In this document: one piece after another, positions 38,134 through 48,302 of the stretch
Layout: every line of letters begins with the position of its first letter
Numbering within the stretch: position 1 is the stretch's first letter
Source: an uncultured Pelagibacteraceae bacterium
GTDB taxonomy: Bacteria; Pseudomonadota; Alphaproteobacteria; Pelagibacterales; Pelagibacteraceae
Length of the DNA: 48,302 nt
Direction: 5' to 3'
NCBI GenBank assembly: GCA_902526115.1
Contig: CABZJV010000006.1
Location: 1 to 48,302, forward strand
Translations under genes and position numbers: made by a program
Notes under the pieces: model-generated
Told to the model about the DNA's origin: nothing
Database searches by the model: none
Seen by the model: only the letters and a program-made list of their open reading frames with translations

Positions 38134-38822
38134 TGTCTTCTAAAAGATTTAAAAAGTTACCACAAAAAACTAAGAATCTTGGTGTAGAATTTTTTGAAAA
38201 ACTGTTACCACAACTTAAAAAAAATTGTACGACAAAGTTCGATGAGTCTTTAGATTTAAGTTTTCAAATAAATAATAAACAAAAAAAAAGCGAACTTAAT
38301 ATTAGAACAGTAGTTAATTTACCAGGAGGAACAGGTAAAAAAGTAAAGGTTGCTGTTATTTGTGAAGACAATAAAGTTCAAGAAGCTAAAGATGCAGGAG
38401 CAGATATTGTAGGTAGTGATGAATTTATTGAAAAAATTAAAGGTGGAGCATTAAATTTCGAGAAATTAATATGCACACCTGGAATGATGGTTAAGCTTTC
38501 AAAATTAGGAAAAGTTTTAGGACCAAAGGGTTTAATGCCAAATCCGAAACTTGGTACTGTCTCTGATAATATTAAAAACGCTGTAACAAATGCAAAATCA
38601 GGTCAGGTTGAAATTAGGAATGATAAAGATGGTAATATTGGTGTAAGCATTGGTAAGAAGTCTTTCAGCGATGATCAATTAATAAAAAATTATAATGCTA
38701 TTTTAGAAACTTTAGAAAAAGAAAAATCAAATAATACTTTAAAGGGAGACCTGATTAAAAATGTTTTTGCCACTTCCACTATGGGTGTTTCTTACAAAGT
38801 TAAATTAGGTAAGTCGATATAG
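38133..38822 (+). CDS. rplA: 50S ribosomal protein L1
   Basis: VVNLPGGTGKKVKVAVI, CTPGMMVKLSKLGKVLGPKGLMPNPKLGTV. Confidence 0.99.
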   Translation: MSSKRFKKLPQKTKNLGVEFFEKLLPQLKKNCTTKFDESLDLSFQINNKQKKSELNIRTVVNLPGGTGKKVKVAVICEDNKVQEAKDAGADIVGSDEFIEKIKGGALNFEKLICTPGMMVKLSKLGKVLGPKGLMPNPKLGTVSDNIKNAVTNAKSGQVEIRNDKDGNIGVSIGKKSFSDDQLIKNYNAILETLEKEKSNNTLKGDLIKNVFATSTMGVSYKVKLGKSI

Positions 38823-38824
38823 TT

Positions 38825-39346
38825 ATGATGAATAAAGAACAAAAGAAAAATTATATTGAGGAAATGACTTCAAAATTTGAGAACAGTAAAGCTGTAATGG
38901 TTACTCACTATCAAGGTTTAACGATGTCTCAGTTAGATGATTTGAGATCAAAAATGAGAGAGCATGGAATTGTTTTTAAAATCACTAAAAATAAAATTAC
39001 AAAGTTGGCGTTAGAAAAAACTAAATGTAAAGATTTGACTAATTTATTTACTGGCCCAACAGCGGTTGCTTTTAGTGAAGATGCAATTATGTCTGCAAGG
39101 ATTCTCTCAAAATTTGCAAAAGATCACGAAAATTTAAAGTTAATTGGTGGCATAATGGATAATGAAGTCTTAGATCAGGCTGGAGTCCAAAATGTAGCAA
39201 GTTTACCGACATTAGACGAAGCAAGAGCTAATATTGTGGGCATTTTAAACGCACCTGCATCTAAATTAATTAGCATTTTACTTGCACATTCGGAAAAAAT
39301 GAGTAGTTTGACCGCAGAAAATTCTGAAACACAACCCAAAGAGTAA
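38825..39346 (+). CDS. rplJ: 50S ribosomal protein L10
   Basis: [39 protein letters not shown]. Confidence 0.97.
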   Translation: MMNKEQKKNYIEEMTSKFENSKAVMVTHYQGLTMSQLDDLRSKMREHGIVFKITKNKITKLALEKTKCKDLTNLFTGPTAVAFSEDAIMSARILSKFAKDHENLKLIGGIMDNEVLDQAGVQNVASLPTLDEARANIVGILNAPASKLISILLAHSEKMSSLTAENSETQPKE

Positions 39347-39351
39347 TTAAT

Positions 39352-39717
39352 ATGCCTGACCTTAATAAAATTATTGAAGACCTTTCAAGTTTAACTGTCG
39401 CTGAGGCAGCTGAACTTTCAAAACAATTAGAAGAAAAATGGGGTGTAACTCCAATGGCCGCAGCAGCTCCAGCAGCAGCAGGGGGTGCAGCACCGGCAGA
39501 AGAAAAAGATGATTTCACTATCATGCTAGTTGCTGCAGGTGATAAAAAAATTAATGTCATTAAAGAAGTAAGAGCAGCTACTTCTTTAGGATTAAAAGAA
39601 GCTAAAGATTTAGTAGAGGGAGCACCTAAAGAAGTTAAATCAGGTGTTAACAAAAAAGAAGCTGAAGAGATCAAAGCTAAGTTAGAAGCTGCAGGCGCTA
39701 AAGTAGAACTTAAATAA
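39352..39717 (+). CDS. rplL: 50S ribosomal protein L7/L12
   Basis: Ala-rich hinge and [44 protein letters not shown]. Confidence 0.99.
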   Translation: MPDLNKIIEDLSSLTVAEAAELSKQLEEKWGVTPMAAAAPAAAGGAAPAEEKDDFTIMLVAAGDKKINVIKEVRAATSLGLKEAKDLVEGAPKEVKSGVNKKEAEEIKAKLEAAGAKVELK

Positions 39718-39736
39718 ATTAATAAGAAAGAATTCA

Positions 39737-39762
39737 AATACTGATTATTTTTAGTCAGTATT
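39737..39762 (+). terminator. Hairpin between rplL and rpoB (attenuator/processing site candidate)
   Basis: AATACTGATTA-TTTT-TAGTCAGTATT (11 bp with one G-U). Confidence 0.6.
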
Positions 39763-39773
39763 AATAAACATAA

Positions 39774-42700
39774 ATGCAATTATCTTTTACTGAGAAGAAA
39801 AATATTAGAAAGAGTTTTGGAAAACTAAAAGAAAGTTTATCAATACCAAATCTAATAGAAGTTCAAAAAAATTCATACAAAGAACTAACAGAATTTAATT
39901 CTGAGGCAGCTGAATTGACTAAAGGTTTTGATAGAGTTTTTAAAAGTATATTTCCTATTGAAGATCTAAATGATAAGGCAACTTTAGAATATGTTTCTTA
40001 TCGATTAGAAAAACCAAAATTTGATGTTGATGAATGTATTACACGAGGGTTAACATACTCTTCTGCACTAAAATGCACCTTAAGATTAGTTGTTTACGAA
40101 ATAGATCAAGACAATAATACAAAAGATATTTTATCTGCCAAGGAACAAGAGGTTTACATGGGTGAAGTTCCAATGATGACAAATAGTGGAACATTTATCA
40201 CTAATGGAGTTCAACGTGTTGTTGTTAACCAAATGCACAGAAGTCCAGGTGTTTTTTTTGATCATGATAAAGGCAAAACACATGCTAGTGGAAAGCTTTT
40301 ATTTAACTGTAGAGTAATACCAAATAGAGGATCTTGGTTAGACTTTGAATATGATGTTAAAGATTTTTTATATTTTAAAATAGATAGAAAAAAGAAGATT
40401 TTTGCATCGACTTTACTTTTAGCTCTTGGTTATACTAAAGCTGAGATCGCTGATGAGTTTTATGAAAGTGAATTATATACATTTGATTCAAAATCTGAAA
40501 AATGGAAAACAAAATTTAATCCCGAAAATTATAAAACTAAAAATTTTTCTGAAGAAGTGATTGATGCAAAAACTGGAGAAGTTGTAATAAAATTAGGGGA
40601 AAAAATTAATTTTTTAAATGCAAAAAAATTAGCAAATGATGGGCTTAAGGACATTTTAGTTTCAAGAGAGTCTCTATTTGGTAAAATTTTACACAGGGAC
40701 ATAAAAGTAAATGAAGAGGATGAAGGTACATTTAAAATTGGAACTGAATTAAATGATACAATAATCCAACAATTTTTAGACGCAAACATTCATTCAATAC
40801 AGATTTCAGTTACCAACTCGATTAATAAAGGTCCTTATTTATTATCTACAATTTTGAATGATAAAAATAATTCTAAAGACGAAGCAATAACCGAGGTGTA
40901 TAAAATGTTAAGACCTGGAGAACCACCAACAATAGAAATAGCTACACAAATATTTAATAATCTATTTTTCAGCTCGGATAGATATGACCTTTCTGATGTT
41001 GGAAGAGTTAAAATGAATTCTAGATTAAACCAGGAATGTTCAGATAAAATCACGATACTAAGAAATGATGACATTATTGCAATTGTTCATAAAATGTTAG
41101 ACTTAAGAGATGGTAAAGATGACGTTGATGATATCGATCACTTAGGAAATAGAAGAGTTCGTTCTGTAGGCGAGTTGGTTGAAAACCAAGCTCGTATAGG
41201 TGTCTACAGAATGGAAAGAGCAATCAAGGAGAAGATGACTACTTTAGATGTAGAGTCTGCTATGCCACAGGATTTAATTAACGCAAAACCATTAACTGTT
41301 TCCTTGAAAGATTTTTTTGCAAGTTCCCAACTCTCACAGTTTATGGATCAAACAAATCCACTTTCTGAAATAACTCACAAAAGAAGAGTATCAGCATTAG
41401 GTCCTGGTGGTTTAACAAGAGAAAGAGCTGGATTTGAAGTTCGTGACGTTCACCCAACTCATTACGGCAGAATCTGTCCGATTGAAACACCAGAAGGACC
41501 TAATATTGGATTGATTAACAGCTTATCAACCTATGCAAAAATTAATAAATATGGTTTTATTGAAAGTCCATATAAAAAAGTCAAAGATGGAGTAGTTCAA
41601 GATAAAGTAGAATATCTTTCAGCTATGGAAGAAACTAAATATACCATTGCACAAGCTAATACAAAACTTGATAAAAATGGAAAAATAATTGAAGACCTTG
41701 TTTCGTGTAGACAAAATTTAAATTTTCTTTTATCAAAACCGGAAATAATTGATTATATTGATGTGTCACCTAAACAACTTGTTTCAGTTGCAGCATCACT
41801 GATTCCATTTTTAGAAAATGATGATGCTAATAGAGCTCTCATGGGTTCAAATATGATGAGACAGGCTGTTCCATTATTAAAACCTGAATCACCACTTGTT
41901 GGCACTGGTATAGAAAGTGACGTTGCCTTAGACTCCGGTGTAACAATTGTTGCAAAAAGAGATGGAGTTGTTGATAAAATTGACGGAAAGAGAATTGTTA
42001 TTAAAGTAACCGAAGAAACTGATTTTAGCGAGTCTGGAGTTGATATTTATAATCTACAAAAATTTAAAAGATCAAATCAAAATACTTGTATTAATCAAAG
42101 ACCACTAGTTAGAGTTGGAGACAAAGTAAAATCTGGAGATATAATTGCAGACGGGCCTTCAACTAAATTAGGTGAACTAGCATTAGGAAAAAATGTGACA
42201 GTAGCTTTTATGCCTTGGCAAGGATATAATTTTGAGGACTCAATTTTAATTTCAGAAAGATGTGTAACTGATGATGTATTTACGTCTGTTCATATTGAAG
42301 AATATGAAATTATGGCAAGAGATACTAAACTTGGTGAAGAAGAGATTACAAGAGATATTCCAAACGTTAATGAAGAAGCATTAAAAAACCTTGATGAGTC
42401 CGGTGTAGTTTATATTGGTGCTGAGGTAAATGCAGGAGATATTCTGGTCGGAAAAGTAACTCCAAAAGGTGATTCTGCATCAGGTCCTGAAGAAAAATTA
42501 TTGAGATCAATATTTGGTGAAAAAGCTATAGATGTTACCGATACATCGTTAAGGATGTCTAGAGGAAGCAGTGGAACAGTTGTAGATGTTAGAGTTTTTA
42601 ACAGACACGGTATTGAAAAAGATGAGAGATCAATTACCATTGAAAGAGCTGAAATTGATGAAGTTCAGCAAGATAAAATAGTTGAAGAAGAAATTTTAGA

Positions 42701-43862
42701 GAGAAGCATAAAACAAAGAGCAGCTCAGATTTTGTCTGGAACGTCATTAAATAAAAAAATTAAAGACTTAGCTGAAGGCACCAAGCTTGATTTTGATGTA
42801 ATAAATAATCTTACAATTAATGATATTTTTAAAATTTCAAATGGAAACACTGCAAATGAAACAACTCTTTCCCAATTAAAAGAACAATACAATAAAGCGA
42901 AACAGGATATTACTGAAAGATTTGAGGATAAAGTTCTTAAAATAAGAAGTGGTGATGATTTACTTCCAAGTGTAATGAAAATGGTAAAAGTTTTTGTTGC
43001 TATCAAGAGAAGACTAAGACCAGGTGATAAAATGTCTGGAAGACATGGTAACAAGGGTGTAGTTAGTAAAATTGTACCAGTCGAAGATATGCCTTACCGA
43101 CAAGATGGTAGGCCAGTTGATATAGTGCTTAATCCACTCGGTGTACCCAGCAGGATGAATGTTGGTCAAATTTTGGAAACCCATTTAGGTTGGGCATGTA
43201 AAGAGTTTGGTGAAGAAGTTAAAAAATTAGTTAATGAAAATAGTAAAAAAATTGAAAAAACAGAAAAAATAGGAAATTTTTTAAAATCTGTATATGGCGA
43301 GGAAATTTTTAACGATAAAGTCGACAAATTAAGTAAAAATGAATTTAAAGACCTATGTGAAAATTTACAAAACGGAATAGCTATCTCAACACCAGTATTT
43401 GATGGAGCAAAGGAAAAAAATGTAACTGAAATGCTTGAATTAGCAAAATTACCAGGTTCTGGACAAACATATCTTTGGGATGGGAGAACAGGTGAGCAAT
43501 TTGATAGACCAGTAACTGTAGGAATTATCTACATGTTAAAACTTCATCACTTAGTAGAAGATAAAATTCACGCAAGATCTACAGGACCTTATAGTTTAGT
43601 TACACAACAACCACTAGGAGGTAAAGCTCAGCTTGGCGGTCAAAGATTTGGTGAAATGGAAGTTTGGGCTTTAGAAGCGTATGGCGCTTCATACACCCTT
43701 CAAGAAATTTTAACTGTAAAATCAGATGATGTTGCAGGAAGAGTAAAAGTCTACGAGACAATTGTTAAAGGTGAGGAGAATTTTGAGTCAGGTATTCCGG
43801 AGTCTTTCAACGTATTGGTTAAAGAAATTAAATCATTAGCATTAAATGTGGAGCTTAATTAA
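39774..43862 (+). CDS. rpoB: RNA polymerase beta subunit
   Basis: Full-length; [45 protein letters not shown]. Confidence 0.99.
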   Translation: MQLSFTEKKNIRKSFGKLKESLSIPNLIEVQKNSYKELTEFNSEAAELTKGFDRVFKSIFPIEDLNDKATLEYVSYRLEKPKFDVDECITRGLTYSSALKCTLRLVVYEIDQDNNTKDILSAKEQEVYMGEVPMMTNSGTFITNGVQRVVVNQMHRSPGVFFDHDKGKTHASGKLLFNCRVIPNRGSWLDFEYDVKDFLYFKIDRKKKIFASTLLLALGYTKAEIADEFYESELYTFDSKSEKWKTKFNPENYKTKNFSEEVIDAKTGEVVIKLGEKINFLNAKKLANDGLKDILVSRESLFGKILHRDIKVNEEDEGTFKIGTELNDTIIQQFLDANIHSIQISVTNSINKGPYLLSTILNDKNNSKDEAITEVYKMLRPGEPPTIEIATQIFNNLFFSSDRYDLSDVGRVKMNSRLNQECSDKITILRNDDIIAIVHKMLDLRDGKDDVDDIDHLGNRRVRSVGELVENQARIGVYRMERAIKEKMTTLDVESAMPQDLINAKPLTVSLKDFFASSQLSQFMDQTNPLSEITHKRRVSALGPGGLTRERAGFEVRDVHPTHYGRICPIETPEGPNIGLINSLSTYAKINKYGFIESPYKKVKDGVVQDKVEYLSAMEETKYTIAQANTKLDKNGKIIEDLVSCRQNLNFLLSKPEIIDYIDVSPKQLVSVAASLIPFLENDDANRALMGSNMMRQAVPLLKPESPLVGTGIESDVALDSGVTIVAKRDGVVDKIDGKRIVIKVTEETDFSESGVDIYNLQKFKRSNQNTCINQRPLVRVGDKVKSGDIIADGPSTKLGELALGKNVTVAFMPWQGYNFEDSILISERCVTDDVFTSVHIEEYEIMARDTKLGEEEITRDIPNVNEEALKNLDESGVVYIGAEVNAGDILVGKVTPKGDSASGPEEKLLRSIFGEKAIDVTDTSLRMSRGSSGTVVDVRVFNRHGIEKDERSITIERAEIDEVQQDKIVEEEILERSIKQRAAQILSGTSLNKKIKDLAEGTKLDFDVINNLTINDIFKISNGNTANETTLSQLKEQYNKAKQDITERFEDKVLKIRSGDDLLPSVMKMVKVFVAIKRRLRPGDKMSGRHGNKGVVSKIVPVEDMPYRQDGRPVDIVLNPLGVPSRMNVGQILETHLGWACKEFGEEVKKLVNENSKKIEKTEKIGNFLKSVYGEEIFNDKVDKLSKNEFKDLCENLQNGIAISTPVFDGAKEKNVTEMLELAKLPGSGQTYLWDGRTGEQFDRPVTVGIIYMLKLHHLVEDKIHARSTGPYSLVTQQPLGGKAQLGGQRFGEMEVWALEAYGASYTLQEILTVKSDDVAGRVKVYETIVKGEENFESGIPESFNVLVKEIKSLALNVELN

Positions 43863-46800
43863 ATGAAAAAAGAACTAACAGATCTATTTAAAAATACTGA
43901 AATTTCAGAAGCTCAAAATTTTAATAGCATTAAAATTTCACTAGCCAGCCCTGAAAAAATTAAATCATGGACATATGGAGAAATTAAAAAACCTGAGACA
44001 ATAAATTATAGAACTTTTAGGCCAGAAAAAGACGGCTTGTTTTGTGCGAGAATCTTTGGTCCGATTAAAGATTACGAATGTTTATGTGGTAAATACAAAC
44101 GAATGAAATTTAGAGGGATAATTTGTGAGAAGTGTGGTGTTGAAGTTACAAAATCAAATGTAAGAAGAGAAAGAATGGGTCACATTAATCTTGCTACACC
44201 TGTTGCACATATATGGTTTTTAAAATCTCTACCTAGTAGAATTGCATTAGCTGTAGATATGAAGCTTAAAGAAATAGAGAGAGTTCTTTATTTCGAGAAT
44301 TTTATTGTAATTGAACCTGGTTTAACAGGTCTACAAAAAAATCAATTATTAAATGAAGAAGAATTAGCAAAATATCAAGATGAATTTGGTGAAGAGTCAT
44401 TTACAGCGGGAATAGGTGCAGAGGCGGTTCTTGAAATGCTTAAAAATTTAGATTTAGAATTTGAAAGAAAAAATTTAGTTAATTTTATTAAAGAAACAAA
44501 ATCAAAAGTTAACGAGGAAAGAGCGATTAAAAGGTTAAAACTTGTAGAGTCTTTTATTGAAACTGGTCAAAAACCAGAGTGGATGATACTAACAGTTGTT
44601 CCTGTTATTCCACCTGAATTGAGACCACTTGTTCCACTAGATGGGGGTAGATTTGCTACATCTGATTTAAATGACCTTTATAGAAGAGTCATTAACCGAA
44701 ATAATAGATTAAAAAGATTAATGGATCTTAAAGCTCCAGATATTATTGTTCGTAACGAAAAAAGAATGCTGCAAGAGTCAGTTGATGCATTATTTGATAA
44801 CGGAAGAAGAGGAAGAGTAATTACAGGCACAGGAAAAAGACCACTTAAATCACTAGCTGAAATGCTTAAAGGTAAACAGGGTAGATTTAGACAAAACTTA
44901 TTAGGAAAACGTGTAGATTACTCTGGTAGATCAGTAATCGTTGTTGGTCCTGATTTAAAACTACATGAATGTGGTTTACCAAAAAAAATGGCTTTAGAAT
45001 TATTTAAGCCGTTTTTATACGCAAGATTAAATAAATTAGGCTTAGCTTCAACAATTAAACAGGCTAAAAAACTTGTTGAAAAGGAGACCAATGCAGTTTG
45101 GGATGCTCTTGAGTTAATTGTAAGAGAACACCCAGTATTATTAAACAGAGCACCAACACTTCATAGACTTGGTGTTCAAGCGTTTGAACCAAAATTAATT
45201 GAGGGAGACGCAATTGAACTTCATCCCCTAACATGTGCAGCATTTAACGCTGATTTTGATGGTGACCAGATGGCGGTACACGTTCCTTTAAGTTTAGAGG
45301 CTCAGTTAGAGGCAAGGATTTTAATGCTATCGACTAATAACATTCTTTCACCTTCAAATGGTAAACCTATTATTGTTCCAAGTCAGGATATGATCTTAGG
45401 AATCTATTACCTTTCGCAGGAACCAGTAAGTGAAAAGCCTGCTGGTTATTTTGTAAATTCCGATCAAATTGAATTTGCATTATCTACTGGTCAGATAAAA
45501 GTACATAGCACAATTATTTCTAGATTTGAAACTGTTGATGATAAAGGAAACATGAAATTCGAAAAATATACTTCAACTGCTGGAAGATTTTTACTAGCTA
45601 ATTTATTACCAAAAAATAGTAATATTAAATTTTCTCTAATAGATAGATTGTTACCTAAAAAAGTAGTTTCTGAAATTATTGATATTGTCTTTAGATTTTG
45701 TGGACAAAAAACTACAGTTATATTTTGTGACAAATTAAAAGATTTAGGATTTAAACATGCATTTAAAGCTGGAATATCATTTGGAAAAGACGATTTAGTA
45801 ATTCCAGATAATAAAACTCAACTAATTGATGATACTAAGAAATTAATTGCTGATTATGAAACTCAATATGCAGAGGGATTAATCACGAGAGGCGAAAAGT
45901 ACAACAAGGTTGTTGATGCTTGGTCTAAGTGTACTGATAAAGTAGCTGGTGAAATGATGAAGGGAATATCTGCAACTGAAAAAACATCAGAGGGATTAAA
46001 AATTAACTCTGTATTTATGATGGCTGATAGTGGTGCAAGGGGTTCCGCAGCCCAAATGAAACAATTAGCTGGAATGCGTGGACTAATTGCAAAACCATCT
46101 GGTGAAATTATTGAAAGTCCTATTACTTCAAATTTTAAAGAGGGTTTAACAGCACTAGAGTATTTCAATTCAACTCACGGTGCAAGAAAAGGTCTTGCTG
46201 ACACTGCACTTAAGACTGCGAGTTCTGGTTATTTAACAAGAAGACTTTGTGATGTTGCACAGGATTTAACCATTACAAAAGTTAAATGTGAAAATCCCGG
46301 ATTTATTGAACTTTCAGAGATTTTGGAGGGGGGAAATGTTGTTGTCAGTTTATCCGAAAGAGCATTGGGAAGAGTTACAGCCGCAGATGTTAAAAATCCT
46401 CTAAGTGGTGAAGTAATAATTAAAAAAGAAGAAATGATAGATGAAGCTGGCTGTGATAAAATTGATGCTGCTGGAGTAAAATCAATCAAAGTTTATTCAG
46501 TCATGACTTGTAGTTCAAAAGAGGGTGTTTGCGCAACTTGTTATGGTAGAGATTTATCTAGAGGCAAGATGGTTCATGTTGGTGAAGCTATTGGTATGAT
46601 CTCTGCACAATCTATTGGTGAGCCAGGAACTCAATTAACAATGAGAACTTTCCACGTTGGTGGTACCGCATCTGTAAAACAAGACTCTCAAATTGTAACT
46701 AAAAATGAAGGAACCTTAAGGATTTTAAACTCAAATATTTTAGAAGACTCTAAGAAAAATTTAATTGTTATGGGAAGAAATACTCAACTCTCTATAGAGG

Positions 46801-48035
46801 ATGATAAAGGAGTTCAAATTGCAGTCTATAAAGTGGCTTATGGTTCAAAATTATTTTTTAACAACGGCGATAAAGTTAAAGCAAATACAAAAATTTGTGA
46901 ATGGGATCCATACACAACACCAGTTATAGCTGAGAAAAGTGGAGAAGCTAGTTTTGTTGATTTAATTGATGGTGTGTCTATTCAAGAAACAACTGATGAT
47001 GCAACCGGCATATCCTCTAAATCTGTAATTGACTGGAGAGGTCAATCAAAAAGTACAGATTTAAAACCAAGAATTACTTTAAGAGATGAAAAAGGAAATG
47101 TAATTAAAAAAGCTGATGATAATGAAGCTAGATATTATCTAGTTCCAGATTCAATTTTATCTATAAAAGATGGACAAAAGGTTTTTGCAGGAGATGTTAT
47201 TGCAAGATTACCTAAAGAAACTACTAAAACAAAAGACATCACTGGTGGTCTACCAAGAGTTGCTGAACTATTTGAGGCAAGAAAAGCAAAAGACAGTGCA
47301 ATTATAGCAGAAAATGATGGTCAAGTAGTTTTTGGTAAAGAAGTGAGAGGAAAACAAAGAGTTTCAATTGTACCAGAAGATGGAGCAGAACCATCAAATT
47401 ATTTAATACCAAAAGGTAAGCATATTAACTTTAATCCAGGTGAGAGAATTCAAAAAGGTGAATATCTTCTTGATGGTCAGCCATTGCCACACGATATTTT
47501 AAGAATTTTAGGCATTAAAGAATTAACAGAATATTTTGTCAACCAAGTTCAAGAAGTTTACAGATTACAAGGTGTAATCATTAACGATAAACACATTGAA
47601 ACTATTTTAAGACAGATGTTGAAAAAAGTTGAAGTTAAAGTTTCTGGAGATTCTTCTTATCTACCTGGTGAAATTGTGGATAGAATTAAATTTGAAAATA
47701 CAAATGAAAAATTAGTTGCTGAAGGTAAAGACCCAGCTGTTGGAGAAAGAGTATTAATGGGAATTACTAAAGCATCATTACAAACTGAGTCGTTTATTTC
47801 TGCAGCATCTTTCCAAGAAACTACAAGAGTATTAACAGATGCAGCTATTAAAGGTAAAGTTGATCCATTAAACGGCCTTAAAGAGAATGTTATTGTTGGT
47901 AGATTGGTACCTGCTGGAACTGGAAATATTAAAAATAAATGGAACAAAAAAGCTCTTGAAGACGATAATAACTTCTTATCTGAGCAAGAAAAAATTGAAA
48001 GCTCAGAACCTTCCGAAACACAGGCAAATCAGTAA
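43863..48035 (+). CDS. rpoC: RNA polymerase beta' subunit
   Basis: [27 protein letters not shown]; zinc motif [23 protein letters not shown]. Confidence 0.99.
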   Translation: MKKELTDLFKNTEISEAQNFNSIKISLASPEKIKSWTYGEIKKPETINYRTFRPEKDGLFCARIFGPIKDYECLCGKYKRMKFRGIICEKCGVEVTKSNVRRERMGHINLATPVAHIWFLKSLPSRIALAVDMKLKEIERVLYFENFIVIEPGLTGLQKNQLLNEEELAKYQDEFGEESFTAGIGAEAVLEMLKNLDLEFERKNLVNFIKETKSKVNEERAIKRLKLVESFIETGQKPEWMILTVVPVIPPELRPLVPLDGGRFATSDLNDLYRRVINRNNRLKRLMDLKAPDIIVRNEKRMLQESVDALFDNGRRGRVITGTGKRPLKSLAEMLKGKQGRFRQNLLGKRVDYSGRSVIVVGPDLKLHECGLPKKMALELFKPFLYARLNKLGLASTIKQAKKLVEKETNAVWDALELIVREHPVLLNRAPTLHRLGVQAFEPKLIEGDAIELHPLTCAAFNADFDGDQMAVHVPLSLEAQLEARILMLSTNNILSPSNGKPIIVPSQDMILGIYYLSQEPVSEKPAGYFVNSDQIEFALSTGQIKVHSTIISRFETVDDKGNMKFEKYTSTAGRFLLANLLPKNSNIKFSLIDRLLPKKVVSEIIDIVFRFCGQKTTVIFCDKLKDLGFKHAFKAGISFGKDDLVIPDNKTQLIDDTKKLIADYETQYAEGLITRGEKYNKVVDAWSKCTDKVAGEMMKGISATEKTSEGLKINSVFMMADSGARGSAAQMKQLAGMRGLIAKPSGEIIESPITSNFKEGLTALEYFNSTHGARKGLADTALKTASSGYLTRRLCDVAQDLTITKVKCENPGFIELSEILEGGNVVVSLSERALGRVTAADVKNPLSGEVIIKKEEMIDEAGCDKIDAAGVKSIKVYSVMTCSSKEGVCATCYGRDLSRGKMVHVGEAIGMISAQSIGEPGTQLTMRTFHVGGTASVKQDSQIVTKNEGTLRILNSNILEDSKKNLIVMGRNTQLSIEDDKGVQIAVYKVAYGSKLFFNNGDKVKANTKICEWDPYTTPVIAEKSGEASFVDLIDGVSIQETTDDATGISSKSVIDWRGQSKSTDLKPRITLRDEKGNVIKKADDNEARYYLVPDSILSIKDGQKVFAGDVIARLPKETTKTKDITGGLPRVAELFEARKAKDSAIIAENDGQVVFGKEVRGKQRVSIVPEDGAEPSNYLIPKGKHINFNPGERIQKGEYLLDGQPLPHDILRILGIKELTEYFVNQVQEVYRLQGVIINDKHIETILRQMLKKVEVKVSGDSSYLPGEIVDRIKFENTNEKLVAEGKDPAVGERVLMGITKASLQTESFISAASFQETTRVLTDAAIKGKVDPLNGLKENVIVGRLVPAGTGNIKNKWNKKALEDDNNFLSEQEKIESSEPSETQANQ

Positions 48036-48200
48036 AAAAATCGCTTAATACTTGAACTTTTAGTTTGACAATAGTCAATTAATAAGTAATTTGGCGATGT
48101 TTTTGGTTGGAATGTAGTGCTTCTAACAGTACTAAACGCTGCCACAAAATAACCTGTCAGTTATTTTCATCTAAAAATAAATTAATTAATTTAAAAATTT

Positions 48201-48302
48201 ATGCCAACAATTAACCAATTGTTAAGAAAAAAAAGAGTAAAACAATTATCGAGGAACAAAGTTCCTGCTTTGCAAAAACAACCTTTGAAGAGAGGTGTTT
48301 GT
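48201..48302 (+). CDS. rpsL: 30S ribosomal protein S12, N-terminal part (truncated by window end)
   Basis: [34 protein letters not shown]. Confidence 0.95.
   Translation, partial: MPTINQLLRKKRVKQLSRNKVPALQKQPLKRGVC

Noticed and set aside
39270-39779. 169-aa minus ORF antisense to rplL
   Set aside because: Mirror of the Ala/Lys-rich rplL reading frame; no independent start signal or family resemblance.
40529-46489. Several minus-strand ORFs inside rpoB/rpoC
   Set aside because: All antisense to essential genes with reverse-frame composition.

Overview
The window is an AT-rich, gene-dense alphaproteobacterial chromosome segment that looks like SAR11/Pelagibacterales, judged by composition, gene content and protein style; no database search was possible. 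Most of it is core housekeeping: glmS (3' part), class II DAHP synthase, nadE, cysS, cimA-like, rpsD, grxD-bolA, purLQSCB, map, sfsA, nadK, rlmB-like, tuf, secE-nusG, rplKAJL, rpoBC and the start of rpsL. There are tRNA genes for Leu(UAA), Thr(UGU), Tyr(GUA), Gly(UCC) and Trp(CCA). Accessory content includes a carbohydrate ABC importer with a GH63/trehalase-like hydrolase next to glucosyl-3-phosphoglycerate synthase and phosphatase genes (a candidate glucosylglycerate locus), and an SQR-like/peroxiredoxin divergent pair. The most unusual region is about 30.5-34.5 kb. Two small cargo islets there are each bracketed by a complete tRNA gene (Leu or Thr) and a partial copy of the same tRNA that breaks at the anticodon loop. 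Helically phased (10-11 nt) short direct repeats lie beside them, and no integrase gene is present. Within this region two unrelated exported proteins share a nearly identical 30-nt signal-peptide start. I interpret this as integrase-less, tRNA-targeted mini cargo cassettes (satellite or tycheposon-like); that interpretation is inference.
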